Shown: positions 43,345-51,508 of the stretch, piece by piece
Layout of the letters: the number at the start of each line of letters is the position of its first letter
Position numbering within the stretch: position 1 is the stretch's first letter
Assembly (NCBI GenBank): GCA_900314885.1
Contig: OMWY01000012.1
Coordinates: forward strand, 1-64,000
DNA length: 64,000 nt
From: an uncultured Eubacteriales bacterium
GTDB taxonomy: Bacteria > Bacillota > Clostridia > Lachnospirales > Lachnospiraceae
Direction: 5' to 3'
The notes under the pieces: model-generated
What the model saw: the letters and a program-made list of their open reading frames with translations, nothing else
Databases searched by the model: none
Told to the model about the DNA's origin: nothing
Made by a program: the position numbers and the translations under genes

Positions 43345-44943
43345 ATGTCAGATCTTAAAAATGAAATAGAACGGAGAAGAACATTTGCCATAATTTCCCA
43401 TCCTGATGCCGGTAAGACTACCCTTACCGAGAAGCTCCTTCTCTACGGAGGAGCCATAAATCTCGCCGGTTCCGTCAAGGCGAGGAAGGCCAGCAAGCAC
43501 GCCGTGTCCGACTGGATGGAGATAGAGAAGGAAAGAGGCATATCCGTTACTTCCTCTGTTATGCAGTTTAATTATGAGGGGTATTGCATAAATATCCTCG
43601 ATACCCCGGGCCACCAGGACTTCTCGGAGGATACCTACAGGACCCTTATGGCGGCGGATTCAGCTGTCATGGTTATTGACGCGAGCAAGGGAGTAGAGCC
43701 CCAGACCATAAAGCTCTTCAAGGTCTGCGTACTCCGTCATATCCCGATATTTACATTTATTAACAAGCTGGACCGTGAGGCTCTCGATACATTCGAGCTC
43801 ATGGACCAGATAGAGAAAATCCTTGGAATCGCGACCTGCCCTATAAACTGGCCTATCGGCTGCGGCAAGAACTTCAAGGGAGTCTATGACAGGAACACTA
43901 AGCAGGTCATGGAGTTTAAGGCTGAGCATGCGGGAGCTAAGGAAGTAGAGACATCTTATTTTGATATAAATGATCCGGACGCGAAGGCGACTCTTGGTGA
44001 GGACAACTATGACAAGCTTATGGAGGAGCTCGAGCTTCTTGACGGAGCGGCTGTTCCGTTTGACCAGGAAGCAGTCACAAACGGTAAGCTTTCACCGGTC
44101 TTCTTCGGGTCGGCCCTTACAAATTTTGGCGTTGAGACCTTCCTTGAGCATTTCCTCAGGATGACCTATACCCCAAAGGCCCGCGAATCATCAGAGGGCG
44201 AAATATCACCGCTTGACGACAGATTTTCAGCCTTTGTATTTAAGATACAGGCGAACATGAACAAGATGCACCGCGACAGGGTAGCCTTCATGCGTATCTG
44301 TTCCGGGAAGTTTACGGCCGGGATGGAAGTAAATCATGTGCAGGAGGGAAAGGTAATCCGCCTCTCCCAGCCCCAGCAGCTTATGGCGGATGAGAGAAAG
44401 ATGGTCGAGGAGGCTTATGCAGGCGATATTATCGGTGTATTCGACCCGGGCATTTTCTCTATCGGCGATACCGTCTGCGCCAAGGGCAGCAGCTTCAAAT
44501 ACGCGGGAATCCCGACCTTCGCGCCGGAGCATTTCGCCCGTGTCCGCCAGGCAGACACCATGAAGCGGAAGCAGTTCGTGAAGGGTATCAGACAGATTGC
44601 CCAGGAGGGCGCTATTCAGATCTTCCAGGAATTTAATACGGGTCTTGAGGAGATTATAGTCGGAGCTGTCGGTGTACTCCAGTTCGAGGTGCTCCAGTTC
44701 CGCCTTAAGAATGAATATAACGTCGAAATCGCCCTCGAAACCCTTCCATACGAGTATATCCGCTGGATTGAGAATGATGATATAGACGTCGATTCCCTCT
44801 CTCTCACGATGGATACGAAGAAGATCAAGGACATGCATGACCGCCCGCTTCTCCTCTTCACCCACCCGTGGAGCATCCAGACCGTTTTGGACCGCAACAA
44901 GGACCTCAAGCTCTCCGAGTTCGGAAACGTTACATGGGGATAA
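43345..44943 (+). CDS. prfC: Peptide chain release factor 3
   Basis: 532 residues. GTPase that frees RF1/RF2 from the ribosome after termination. G1 HPDAGKTT (19-26), G2 region KERGISVTSSVM, G3 DTPGHQDFSEDT, G4 NKLDRE are present, followed by the RF3 domains II and III (GVLQFEVLQFRLKNEYNVE). It lies 4 bases after the preceding gene; the upstream GGAAGG is 14 bases away, so initiation may depend on coupling. Full length for the family. Confidence 0.95.
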   Translation: MSDLKNEIERRRTFAIISHPDAGKTTLTEKLLLYGGAINLAGSVKARKASKHAVSDWMEIEKERGISVTSSVMQFNYEGYCINILDTPGHQDFSEDTYRTLMAADSAVMVIDASKGVEPQTIKLFKVCVLRHIPIFTFINKLDREALDTFELMDQIEKILGIATCPINWPIGCGKNFKGVYDRNTKQVMEFKAEHAGAKEVETSYFDINDPDAKATLGEDNYDKLMEELELLDGAAVPFDQEAVTNGKLSPVFFGSALTNFGVETFLEHFLRMTYTPKARESSEGEISPLDDRFSAFVFKIQANMNKMHRDRVAFMRICSGKFTAGMEVNHVQEGKVIRLSQPQQLMADERKMVEEAYAGDIIGVFDPGIFSIGDTVCAKGSSFKYAGIPTFAPEHFARVRQADTMKRKQFVKGIRQIAQEGAIQIFQEFNTGLEEIIVGAVGVLQFEVLQFRLKNEYNVEIALETLPYEYIRWIENDDIDVDSLSLTMDTKKIKDMHDRPLLLFTHPWSIQTVLDRNKDLKLSEFGNVTWG

Positions 44944-44952
44944 AATTTCCTC

Positions 44953-44981
44953 TTGACATTCCCCCGAACCCGTAGTATAAT
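44953..44981 (+). promoter_or_regulatory. Consensus promoter of the infC-rpmI-rplT operon
   Basis: TTGACA (44953-44958), exactly 17 bases, TATAAT (44976-44981): a perfect match at both hexamers. Confidence 0.93.
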
Positions 44982-44987
44982 AGAGAA

Positions 44988-45127
44988 GCTGTGTTGAGCA
45001 GCTATACATTTAAGTGAAGTATCCACTTCCACCCCGGCGCATTGGCGACCCAGGTTACAAGAAAATCAGAGAAGCACTGTCTTCTTTTATTTGGGACGTG
45101 GATATTTATCCGCGTCTTTTGTTATTT
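44988..45127 (+). ncRNA. infC leader with attenuator (probable L20-type leader)
   Basis: About 160 bases of transcribed leader precede infC. It contains a small hairpin GAAGT-atcc-ACTTC (~45017-45030) and ends in a terminator-like hairpin GACGTGGATA/TATCCGCGTC (45095-45116) followed by TTTTGTTATTT, directly before the ribosome binding site. Firmicutes commonly control this operon by binding of L20 to such a leader; the architecture fits, though I cannot confirm the L20 site. Confidence 0.6.
45093..45127 (+). terminator. Attenuator terminator in the infC leader
   Basis: Ten-base stem (one G-T pair) 45095-45104 with 45107-45116, T-rich tail; 4 bases later comes AGGAGGTG of infC. Premature stop here would switch off the operon. 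Confidence 0.75.
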
Positions 45128-45145
45128 AAAAGGAGGTGTTTTTCT

Positions 45146-45652
45146 ATCAGCGATTTACAGATCAATGAGCAGGTCAGAGACCACGAAGTGAGACTGATCG
45201 GCGAGCATGGAGAGCAGTTAGGCATTATGTCCGCTAAGGACGCCATGAAGCTTGCGAGGGACGCAGACCTTGACCTTGTTAAGATTGCCCCTACGGCTAA
45301 GCCGCCTGTTTGCAAAATCATCGATTACAGTAAGTACCGCTATGAACAGGCGAAGAAGGCTAAGGAACAGAAGAAGAAGCAGAAGGTTTCCGAGCTTAAG
45401 GAGATCAGACTTTCGCCGAATATTGATGAGAACGACATGAACACCAAGGCCAACCAGGCAAGGAAGTTCCTCACTAAGGGTGATAAGGTTAAGGTATCAC
45501 TTCGTTTCAGAGGACGTGAGATGGCCCATGTCGCGAATGGCAAGCAGAATCTTGACGCATTCATGGAGAAGCTTTCCGATATCGCTGTTATAGAAAAGCA
45601 GCCGAAACTTGAAGGCAGAAGCATGTATATGGTCATAGTTGCTAAGAAATAA
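45146..45652 (+). CDS. infC: Translation initiation factor IF-3 with ATC start codon
   Basis: 168 residues. IF-3 binds the 30S subunit and checks start codon and initiator tRNA. The N-terminal domain (SDLQINEQVRDHEVRLIGEHG) and the C-terminal domain (KEIRLSPNIDENDMNTK, SLRFRGREMAH) are complete, joined by a Lys-rich linker. No ATG, GTG or TTG lies at the expected start. AGGAGGTG (45131-45138) is 7 bases before ATC at 45146, which is in frame and begins the conserved N-terminus. Non-standard AUU/AUC starts are known for infC and give autoregulation, because IF-3 rejects them. First gene of infC-rpmI-rplT. Confidence 0.93.
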   Translation: MSDLQINEQVRDHEVRLIGEHGEQLGIMSAKDAMKLARDADLDLVKIAPTAKPPVCKIIDYSKYRYEQAKKAKEQKKKQKVSELKEIRLSPNIDENDMNTKANQARKFLTKGDKVKVSLRFRGREMAHVANGKQNLDAFMEKLSDIAVIEKQPKLEGRSMYMVIVAKK

Positions 45653-45688
45653 TAGATTATGATACTTATTTTCAGGAGGTAAGAAGTT

Positions 45689-45889
45689 ATGCCAAAGATG
45701 AAGACTAAGAGAGCAGCCGCAAAGCGCTTTAAGATGACAGGTACAGGTAAGCTCATGAGAATGAAGGCTTATAAGAGCCATATCCTTACAAAGAAGTCTA
45801 CAAAGAGAAAGAGAAATCTCCGTAAGGCTACAGAGCTTGATCAGACAAACGTTAAGAGCATGAAGAGGATTCTTCCTTACAACTTATAA
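45689..45889 (+). CDS. rpmI: 50S ribosomal protein L35
   Basis: 66 residues, highly basic. [15 protein letters not shown] at the start, [17 protein letters not shown] in the middle: the L35 signature. AGGAGG lies ~8 bases before the ATG. It follows infC by 36 bases as usual, but the distance to rplT is 142 bases because repeat C is inserted. Confidence 0.97.
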   Translation: MPKMKTKRAAAKRFKMTGTGKLMRMKAYKSHILTKKSTKRKRNLRKATELDQTNVKSMKRILPYNL

Positions 45890-45894
45890 TTATT

Positions 45895-45990
45895 GTCGCA
45901 TCGCTTTAGCGATGCGACGTAGGCCCTGCCTCGCACGAAGTGCGACGCTCATGGCAGGGCTCACCGTTGTTGTAGTGCTTTAGCAAACAA
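45895..45990 (+). repeat. Structured repeat C, relative of A and B, between rpmI and rplT
   Basis: Three hairpins: GTCGCATCGC-ttta-GCGATGCGAC (45895-45918), then GCCCTGCC...GGCAGGGC (45923-45960) with inner CGCAC-gaa-GTGCG, then a weaker TTGTT...AACAA around TGC-ttta-GCA (~45967-45990). The second hairpin keeps the CTCATG and GGGCTCA motifs of A and B at the same places. Confidence 0.75.
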
Positions 45991-46031
45991 GTATTATTTT
46001 ATTGATGTAGATTTCCAGGAGGTTTTATAAA

Positions 46032-46391
46032 ATGGCAAGAGTTAAAGGTGGCCTTGGAGCCAAGAAGAGACATAACAGAACATTAAAGTTAGCTAAGGGA
46101 TATCGCGGAGCAAGAAGCAAGCAGTACAGAGTAGCTAAGCAGTCAGTCATGAGAGCACTCGCTTCTTCATTCGGCGGACGCAGGAAGAAGAAGGGTGACT
46201 TCAGAAAGCTTTGGATCGTAAGAATCAACGCTGCAGCCAGAATGAACGGCCTTTCATACAGCAAGCTCATGCACGGCCTTAAGCTTGCTAACGTAGATAT
46301 GAACCGTAAGATGCTCGCTGACCTCGCTGTTAACGACGCAGAAGGGTTCAAGACCCTCGCAGATACAGCCAAGAAGGCATTAGCCGCATAA
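46032..46391 (+). CDS. rplT: 50S ribosomal protein L20
   Basis: 119 residues. [29 protein letters not shown] is split between the extended N-terminus and first helix; [20 protein letters not shown] is the central signature. Assembly protein of the 50S subunit and likely repressor of its own operon through the infC leader. CAGGAGG lies ~9 bases before the ATG. A perfect hairpin without a T run follows. Confidence 0.97.
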   Translation: MARVKGGLGAKKRHNRTLKLAKGYRGARSKQYRVAKQSVMRALASSFGGRRKKKGDFRKLWIVRINAAARMNGLSYSKLMHGLKLANVDMNRKMLADLAVNDAEGFKTLADTAKKALAA

Positions 46392-46396
46392 GGAAA

Positions 46397-46426
46397 TTTT
46401 GAGTCTGGCTGATGCCAGACTCAAAA
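46397..46426 (+). other. Perfect hairpin after rplT
   Basis: TTTTGAGTCTGGC-tgat-GCCAGACTCAAAA, 13 bp. The 3' side continues A-rich rather than T-rich on both strands, so it is not a classical intrinsic terminator; it may stabilise the mRNA 3' end. Confidence 0.7.
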
Positions 46427-46446
46427 TAAAAAAATTAAAAAAGGTG

Positions 46447-46475
46447 TTGACAAACGCCGGCAACTGTGATATACT
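46447..46475 (+). promoter_or_regulatory. Promoter of tRNA-Leu
   Basis: TTGACA (46447-46452), 17-base spacer, TATACT (46470-46475), 59 bases before the tRNA. Confidence 0.88.
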
Positions 46476-46534
46476 ATTATTCGTTCGGTTGAGCATTATG
46501 AATTGAACAAAACTTAAAAGGAAGTAATTCCTTT

Positions 46535-46619
46535 GCGGAAGTGTCGGAATTGGTAGACGAGCAAGACTAAGGATCTTGTGACTATTGCAGCCGTGTGGGT
46601 TCAAGTCCCATCTTCCGCA
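46535..46619 (+). tRNA. tRNA-Leu (AAG), attachment site of the mobile element
   Basis: 85 bases with a long variable arm. Acceptor GCGGAAG/CTTCCGC, anticodon stem CAAGA/TCTTG around loop CTAAGGA giving anticodon AAG, T arm GTGGG-TTCAAGT-CCCAT. Discriminator A; CCA not encoded. The 3' part from 46600 on is duplicated at 60003-60023, showing that an element integrated here and restored the tRNA. An A at position 34 needs deamination to inosine to read CUU/CUC/CUA. Confidence 0.95.
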
Positions 46620-46620
46620 C
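46600..46620 (+). repeat. att core repeat, left (inside tRNA-Leu)
   Basis: 21 bases from the T-loop (TTCAAGT) to one base past the tRNA discriminator (CCGCAC), identical to 60003-60023. This is the integration core. Confidence 0.95.
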
Positions 46621-46632
46621 TGGGTTTGAAGG

Positions 46633-46674
46633 CTCAGAAGCTTTGAGAAATCAAGGTTTCTGAGTTTTCTTTTT
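46633..46674 (+). terminator. Terminator brought by the element, serves tRNA-Leu
   Basis: CTCAGAA (46633-46639) pairs with TTCTGAG (46658-46664), then TTTTCTTTTT. The last codons and stop of the integrase gene are on the other strand of this hairpin. Confidence 0.75.
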
Positions 46675-48142
46675 GCGGAAAATAGACCAGATTTTGGGGT
46701 TCCCCAGGGGTCCCCGACGTCCGGGGGACGTCGGCATGGGACCGACCGGAGCGAAGCGTAGACCCCTCAGGGTGTTCGTACTGCGAATCCAGTAAAACTC
46801 TTACATTCTCGAGATAATCCTTCTGTGCAAAGCTGTAAAACATCAGGTTGGTCTGGATCGAATGACCAAGCATCGCAGCTCTGTCAGCAACAGATACTCC
46901 CATTGGAAGCAATACGTTAGAATTCAGGGACATCCGTAAGGCGTGGTTGTTGGTGACCTGAAAGCCTTTGGAGAGGCATAAGCGCCTCAGGAACGTCTCA
47001 TAGGCATCGGTCTTGATCCATTCCCCATCCTCATGACAAAAGATATACTCCGAATCAATATGGAGCTCTTTCTGAAGATCTTTGATCTCAGCAAGCAGCT
47101 CCGCTATCTTCTTCGTAAGAGGAAATTCTCTTCCGTCCTGTGATATTCCCTTTTCGTTTTTGGTGCATGTGTCGTAGTAGTAAACTTTCTTTCCGGCTTC
47201 TTTTCTTGTGAGCTGCTGGGCGTGGATGTGGATCGACTTCTCACGGATGTCCTCCCACCTGATCGCACACAGTTCGCCTGCCCTGACACCTGTTTCGATG
47301 GCAAAAAGCATTGCATAGCCGTTGATGTAGTACCTTCCGTACTTCTTCAGAGTCATTCGATGTCTTACTTCCTTTTTCAGGATATCGATCTCTTCGGGGG
47401 AAAGTATCTTTTCTTCCGGCTTTGGCTTCCTGGTGTCACAGGACTTCATATAAGGCTTGTTTTTCATAAGGACCACCGGATTAACTGAAATGATCCTATG
47501 GGTGAATGCATAGCCAAATACGAGGTTTAAAACACCTTTGTAGCCAAAGAAGGCTTTCTGCTTTGGATGTTCTCTGTTTACCCATTCCTGGATATATTTC
47601 TTTAAGTCAATTTCCGAGATGCCACGGATATCTTTTATCGCCAACTCCTTAGAAATAAAGCGTGCGAAATCAGCCTGATAATGTGTTATCGTGTGCTGGT
47701 TTGGATTCTCCGTGACCTCCTTCTCCTGCAAAGCAGCTTTAAATACCGATTCCAGAGAATAGTCCCTTAAGCCGTTGGTATAAAAGGAAAAAAGCTTATC
47801 AACCAGTCCTTCATAGGTTGTGGCTTTCATCTTCTTACCGTCCGGCAGCTTGGTGATGTAGTAATCCTTAGGATTACCGGGCGAGGCTTCGTGATGACTG
47901 ATGGATCTTGGTACGCCTTCAGCAGTAACGTGATTCATCATAACGAATCGCTCACGTATTGCCTTTTCTTTCTGAGATATCATTTCAAGTTCATCTCTGA
48001 CACCGTCCGCATCAATGATACCCGATTTCTCCTGTACCTTCAAGTATTCACGCTGGGTTTCAAGGCTTCCGAGGAGGCGCACGGCCTCCTCGGGTGTAAG
48101 GACTTTTTCGTCCTGATTTACTATATTTACTTCTTTCTTCAA
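46634..48142 (-). CDS. Tyrosine recombinase / integrase
   Basis: 502 residues. It recombines the att sites. An N-terminal arm-binding region is followed by a SAM-like core-binding domain (~120-215) and the catalytic domain with Arg I in ETGVRAGELCAIRW, Lys in TKNEKGISQ, the HxxR box NHALRMSLN, LGHS and the tyrosine in NLMFYSFA. Upstream of the start GGAGCCCC resembles a ribosome binding site. The gene ends 13 bases from the left att core, the usual place. The C-terminal ~40 residues (PRTSGTPGEPQNL) are coded by G/C-rich repeats that may be arm-type binding sites. Confidence 0.95.
   Translation of the reverse strand: MKKEVNIVNQDEKVLTPEEAVRLLGSLETQREYLKVQEKSGIIDADGVRDELEMISQKEKAIRERFVMMNHVTAEGVPRSISHHEASPGNPKDYYITKLPDGKKMKATTYEGLVDKLFSFYTNGLRDYSLESVFKAALQEKEVTENPNQHTITHYQADFARFISKELAIKDIRGISEIDLKKYIQEWVNREHPKQKAFFGYKGVLNLVFGYAFTHRIISVNPVVLMKNKPYMKSCDTRKPKPEEKILSPEEIDILKKEVRHRMTLKKYGRYYINGYAMLFAIETGVRAGELCAIRWEDIREKSIHIHAQQLTRKEAGKKVYYYDTCTKNEKGISQDGREFPLTKKIAELLAEIKDLQKELHIDSEYIFCHEDGEWIKTDAYETFLRRLCLSKGFQVTNNHALRMSLNSNVLLPMGVSVADRAAMLGHSIQTNLMFYSFAQKDYLENVRVLLDSQYEHPEGSTLRSGRSHADVPRTSGTPGEPQNLVYFPQKENSETLISQSF
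46696..46715 (+). repeat. Left-end GGGGTTCCCC repeat (possible integrase arm site)
   Basis: GGGGTTCCCCAGGGGTCCCC, 75 bases inside the left att core and within the integrase gene. A near-copy in the same orientation lies 59 bases inside the right core (59922-59943). A palindrome CCGACGTCC/GGACGTCGG follows at ~46714-46734. Confidence 0.65.
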
Positions 48143-48313
48143 TAGGGGCTCCTTTCAAAAATGGCCCGTCAAGGCACGAATAATCTGCCCTGAAGGCAAA
48201 AAAATAGCCCATGTAACCTGGAATTAGGCACATAGGCACGTGATTGTGAGTTGATATGTATTTTTTCTTTATATAAAAGCAGGGATTAAGTCAGAACATC
48301 CCGCCTACCCGCC

Positions 48314-49717
48314 TTAGCGATACGGGAACGGGCAGCCTTTCAAGGGGTGCAGGGCATACACGCCTTTGTAACCACGTGCCATCTTGTCGTTCGTAGGCAC
48401 GTTCTTCAGGTAGGTGATGCCAAACTTCCTTGAGAGTTCCTTTACTTCCTTTGAAAAAGAAGTCTCGGAGCGGATTTTGGCAAGGTTGTCTTCGCACCAG
48501 AGCTTATAGGCATCATAAAAATCCTTAGAGGTACACATAGCCTCCGGGGCATAGGCGATATAGCCTTCGGACTCGAGGAAATCAAGAATGCTGTCCTCGT
48601 CCCTGCGAAGCTCGTCCTGATTTCTTTTCGTGCGGTCGCTGATGGTGAAGTTGAAACCGTTAGCCGCAAGGCGTATAAGGCCTTCCAGGCACCAAAGAGC
48701 GATCCCTTCGGTTTCTTTTGCAAGTTTCTCGGAAAGATTGCGGTCATCCACTCGGCCTTCCGGCTTATCCTTTACCCTGATAACGATCTGCCTGCGGTAA
48801 AAACCGTCCGACTTGTCATAAAGAGCACTCAACGCTCCGTTACCGAAAGCCATGATGCGTACGTAAAGATACCCTTGATAGCTCTGCTGGCCTTTGCGCT
48901 CCAGATCCATCTTGTCTTCCATGGTGACGATGGATTTAAGGACCCCGGTATCCGGAAGTGCCTCCATCCTCATGTCATCGTCAATCATGAGGAGTTTTCC
49001 TTCCTGATCTGCCGGGCAGAACCTGTCGGATGAAAGTTTCTTAAGGGAGCAGACATTCATGTTGTCGCTAAGGAGATTCCTGCATACAAACCCCACACGG
49101 GATTTTCCTTCTCCGCCGCTTCCGATCAGCATGAACATTACCTGGGCTTTCGTAGTGGGGATGAACATGTAGCCCATGAACTCCTGAAGAGTCACGATAT
49201 CTTCCGGATAAAGAAGTTCCTCAATGAAGTTAAGCCAGGTTTCCGGCTTCGGAGCATCCGGGTTATAGTTCACCCGTAGCCTGTTGGAACAGAATTCCTT
49301 TTCCGGAACGAACCTGCCGTTCAAAAAGAAAGTGCCGTTCATGAAATGCACTCTGTCCGTGTGCTTGGGCAGATCATCGCAGAGAGCTTCATACTTTAAC
49401 ATTTCTATCAGCCGATTAGTTTTGAGGACAAGGCCTGACCTCACATAGGGTTTCAGATCGTCAATGAGCTCTTTTGCAAGCTTTTCGTTGTTGACCAGAC
49501 CATCAATGTCATAGAACTGTCCGCCAACGGATTTGATGGGATGTTTTGCCATAAACCAACGGCAGAACTCCACTTCATCTACTTTGTGGTTTTTGGGATC
49601 GAACCAGCTCGGTTCGTCACCGGCATTCATGGGAACGGATCCCATAAGAGTTGCAACCTTCAGCACTTCGAGCAGTGCCTGAGGATCCAAATTCGTTAAT
49701 TCTTCGTTCAATTTCAA
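48314..49717 (-). CDS. SF3 helicase / phage-plasmid primase C-terminal type
   Basis: 467 residues. D5-like/P4-type helicase of mobile elements: Walker A-like GSGGEGKSR, Walker B LLMIDDDMR and sensor region VRIMAFGNGALSALYD, then a C-terminal winged-helix-like stretch (SKEVKELSRKFGITYLK). It likely unwinds DNA during replication of the excised circle. It overlaps the CHC2 primase gene by 101 bases in another frame, so the two are tightly coupled. Read in the same direction as the integrase after a 171-base gap that contains several short repeats of GGCAC type but no gene. Confidence 0.88.
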   Translation of the reverse strand: MKLNEELTNLDPQALLEVLKVATLMGSVPMNAGDEPSWFDPKNHKVDEVEFCRWFMAKHPIKSVGGQFYDIDGLVNNEKLAKELIDDLKPYVRSGLVLKTNRLIEMLKYEALCDDLPKHTDRVHFMNGTFFLNGRFVPEKEFCSNRLRVNYNPDAPKPETWLNFIEELLYPEDIVTLQEFMGYMFIPTTKAQVMFMLIGSGGEGKSRVGFVCRNLLSDNMNVCSLKKLSSDRFCPADQEGKLLMIDDDMRMEALPDTGVLKSIVTMEDKMDLERKGQQSYQGYLYVRIMAFGNGALSALYDKSDGFYRRQIVIRVKDKPEGRVDDRNLSEKLAKETEGIALWCLEGLIRLAANGFNFTISDRTKRNQDELRRDEDSILDFLESEGYIAYAPEAMCTSKDFYDAYKLWCEDNLAKIRSETSFSKEVKELSRKFGITYLKNVPTNDKMARGYKGVYALHPLKGCPFPYR

Positions 49718-50261
49718 TTACCTTCCTTCCATAATCTGTGACAACAAAAGCCCTGTCAGAAACATCACCATAGAGGAGTAAATCAAGGAGATACTCGATA
49801 TGGTCAAGCTCGTTCAGGGCTTCGTAAAAGTAAGGATGCCATTCTTCGGATGGATCCTTGGGAGCATATTCAGTTTTCCATGTTTGTAAGAGATGCAGAT
49901 AATCGCAGAGGACGTTAAAACACTTTGTTTCAGCCTCTTTGAATATCTGCTCAGGGCTTTTCTTTGGCCGTGCTCTGACCGGAGGAATATAAGATCCAAT
50001 CTCATAAGGAAGCCCAAAGTCTTTGCAGATCTTTATGGCAGCATCTTTCAGAGAGAGGCCAAAGGACCGGGACACAAAATCTACCACATCCCCATCGGCT
50101 CCGCAGCCGAAACAGTGAAAGCGGCTGTCAACCTTCATACTTGGATGTTTATCGTTGTGAAAGGGACAGCATGTCATTCCATGACGGCTCACCTTTAGAC
50201 CGTAGAACTCTGCAGCCTGTCTGGCGGTCACATACCTCTTAACCGATTCGAAAGGAGTCAT
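49617..50261 (-). CDS. CHC2 zinc-finger primase
   Basis: 214 residues. The N-terminal zinc ribbon C-PFHNDKHPS-...-FHCFGCGADGDVVDF (Cys-His...Cys-Cys) is the DnaG CHC2 module; no Toprim domain follows, only a helical C-terminal half. In this element class the domain cooperates with the SF3 helicase downstream. The start codon shares a base with the stop of the relaxase gene (TGATG), and the end overlaps the helicase gene. Confidence 0.9.
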   Translation of the reverse strand: MTPFESVKRYVTARQAAEFYGLKVSRHGMTCCPFHNDKHPSMKVDSRFHCFGCGADGDVVDFVSRSFGLSLKDAAIKICKDFGLPYEIGSYIPPVRARPKKSPEQIFKEAETKCFNVLCDYLHLLQTWKTEYAPKDPSEEWHPYFYEALNELDHIEYLLDLLLYGDVSDRAFVVTDYGRKVIEIERRINEFGSSGTARSAEGCNSYGIRSHECR

Positions 50262-51496
50262 CAGCGTTCCTCCTTTCTGACACGTCGTTCGTTGCCGGAA
50301 GCAGGATGTTTCAGGACTTCTTCTTTCGCCTTAGCCAGCTTGGCCAGAACAGAACCGCGAGCTTTTTCTTTGATCTGGGACACATTTCGATCTTTGATTT
50401 CCGGATCAGAAAGGGTACGCTTGATTGAAGCCAGCATCTTTTCCCTTGCTCTTCCGAAAAGATCTCTTATGCCGGTAAAGATCTGTTTGGCGATGTTCTT
50501 AACTGCAGGTGTATTATCAGAACCAAAGATACGTTTTTCGTAATCATCTATCAGCTTTGCATCCTCTTTCTGTGTTTCGTCCCTTACAGCTTCCGTTATG
50601 ACATCACAGGCCTTTTCATAAGCATCATTTGAAACATCATCAAGCAGTTTCTCTACATCGGAGATCTTTAAGACCAGTTCACTCTTTTCGGCTCTAAGGT
50701 CCGCATTCTCCTGTTCGAGTCTTTCATTTTCATCACGAAGCTTCTGCACGATGTAGTCTTCTTTTTCCAGATAGCTCCTGCCTCCGTAGACCGGTTCCAT
50801 GTCAATCTCAAGGCCATGCTTTTGGCAGATGTCGAGAAACATCCGGCGGCACTCCGCGTCGAAAGTCATCTTCCTGTTGTTGTATTTGCCCTTTTCCTTT
50901 GTGGGGTCCGGAAGTTCGAAGCCAAGTTCTTCAAGTGCCTTGTCCTGCATCGGGCAGAGTTCACCGTATTCGTTCCGGGCATCAAATACATGACGTTCAT
51001 GAATGTGTGGAGTTGTCTCGTCAAGGTGAAGTGCCCAGTCAAGGATGTGAACATGTGAGCCAAATCGTTCCTCGAACTTTTCGAAGTATTCAGCAGAAAT
51101 CTGAGCCAACACTTCAGGCCTTACTGTGCCGTCTATGTTACCAAGCTGAAGAAGTGTTTCCTCCGGGCAGGTCTTTTTGTTTTTGAGGACATCATCGATC
51201 TCCCGGTTTCTTTCTTTGTGTCTTGCTGCTTCATTCCTGAGATTTTGAGCAAATACATGATCCCCGTAGTGCTCGAGGTAATAGCTTTTCTCAACCTCAG
51301 AAAATGTAAATCGCCGTTCTTCATCTGTTCCCGGAAGACGATATCCCTGGTAACAATCCCAGTAGACATTTTTCAAAGAACGTTCCTCGTCGATATGATC
51401 GGCATTCTCAGAATCGAAATCCCGGTCATTGTGTTTCACATCGTAAGCCCCGTGGGAACCGGATCTTCCGTTGTGTCTTGTTGCTTTCATTCCCAT
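50261..51496 (-). CDS. MOBV/Pre-like relaxase (mobilization protein)
   Basis: 411 residues from the ATG at 51496. The N-terminus KATRHNGRSGSHGAYDVKHND and the histidine motif HLDETTPHIHERHVF (HxDExTPHxH) are those of MOBV relaxases, which nick oriT and pilot DNA in transfer. A long coiled coil follows (~255-310: RDENERLEQENADLRAEK). The first in-frame codon that could start translation is a TTG at 51529, but homologous proteins begin near the ATG at 51496 or 51490. No strong ribosome binding site is visible. First of the minus-strand replication/transfer genes. Confidence 0.88.
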   Translation of the reverse strand: MGMKATRHNGRSGSHGAYDVKHNDRDFDSENADHIDEERSLKNVYWDCYQGYRLPGTDEERRFTFSEVEKSYYLEHYGDHVFAQNLRNEAARHKERNREIDDVLKNKKTCPEETLLQLGNIDGTVRPEVLAQISAEYFEKFEERFGSHVHILDWALHLDETTPHIHERHVFDARNEYGELCPMQDKALEELGFELPDPTKEKGKYNNRKMTFDAECRRMFLDICQKHGLEIDMEPVYGGRSYLEKEDYIVQKLRDENERLEQENADLRAEKSELVLKISDVEKLLDDVSNDAYEKACDVITEAVRDETQKEDAKLIDDYEKRIFGSDNTPAVKNIAKQIFTGIRDLFGRAREKMLASIKRTLSDPEIKDRNVSQIKEKARGSVLAKLAKAKEEVLKHPASGNERRVRKEER

Positions 51497-51508
51497 GATA
51501 GTTATGAG

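Noticed and set aside
44227-45009. 260-residue minus-strand frame over the end of prfC
   Set aside because: Antisense to RF3 domains II-III and covers the infC promoter; composition is that of a shadow frame.
48143-48313. Excisionase gene between integrase and helicase
   Set aside because: The 171-base gap has no frame of suitable length or a helix-turn-helix; only short GGCAC-type repeats and a probable integrase ribosome binding site.
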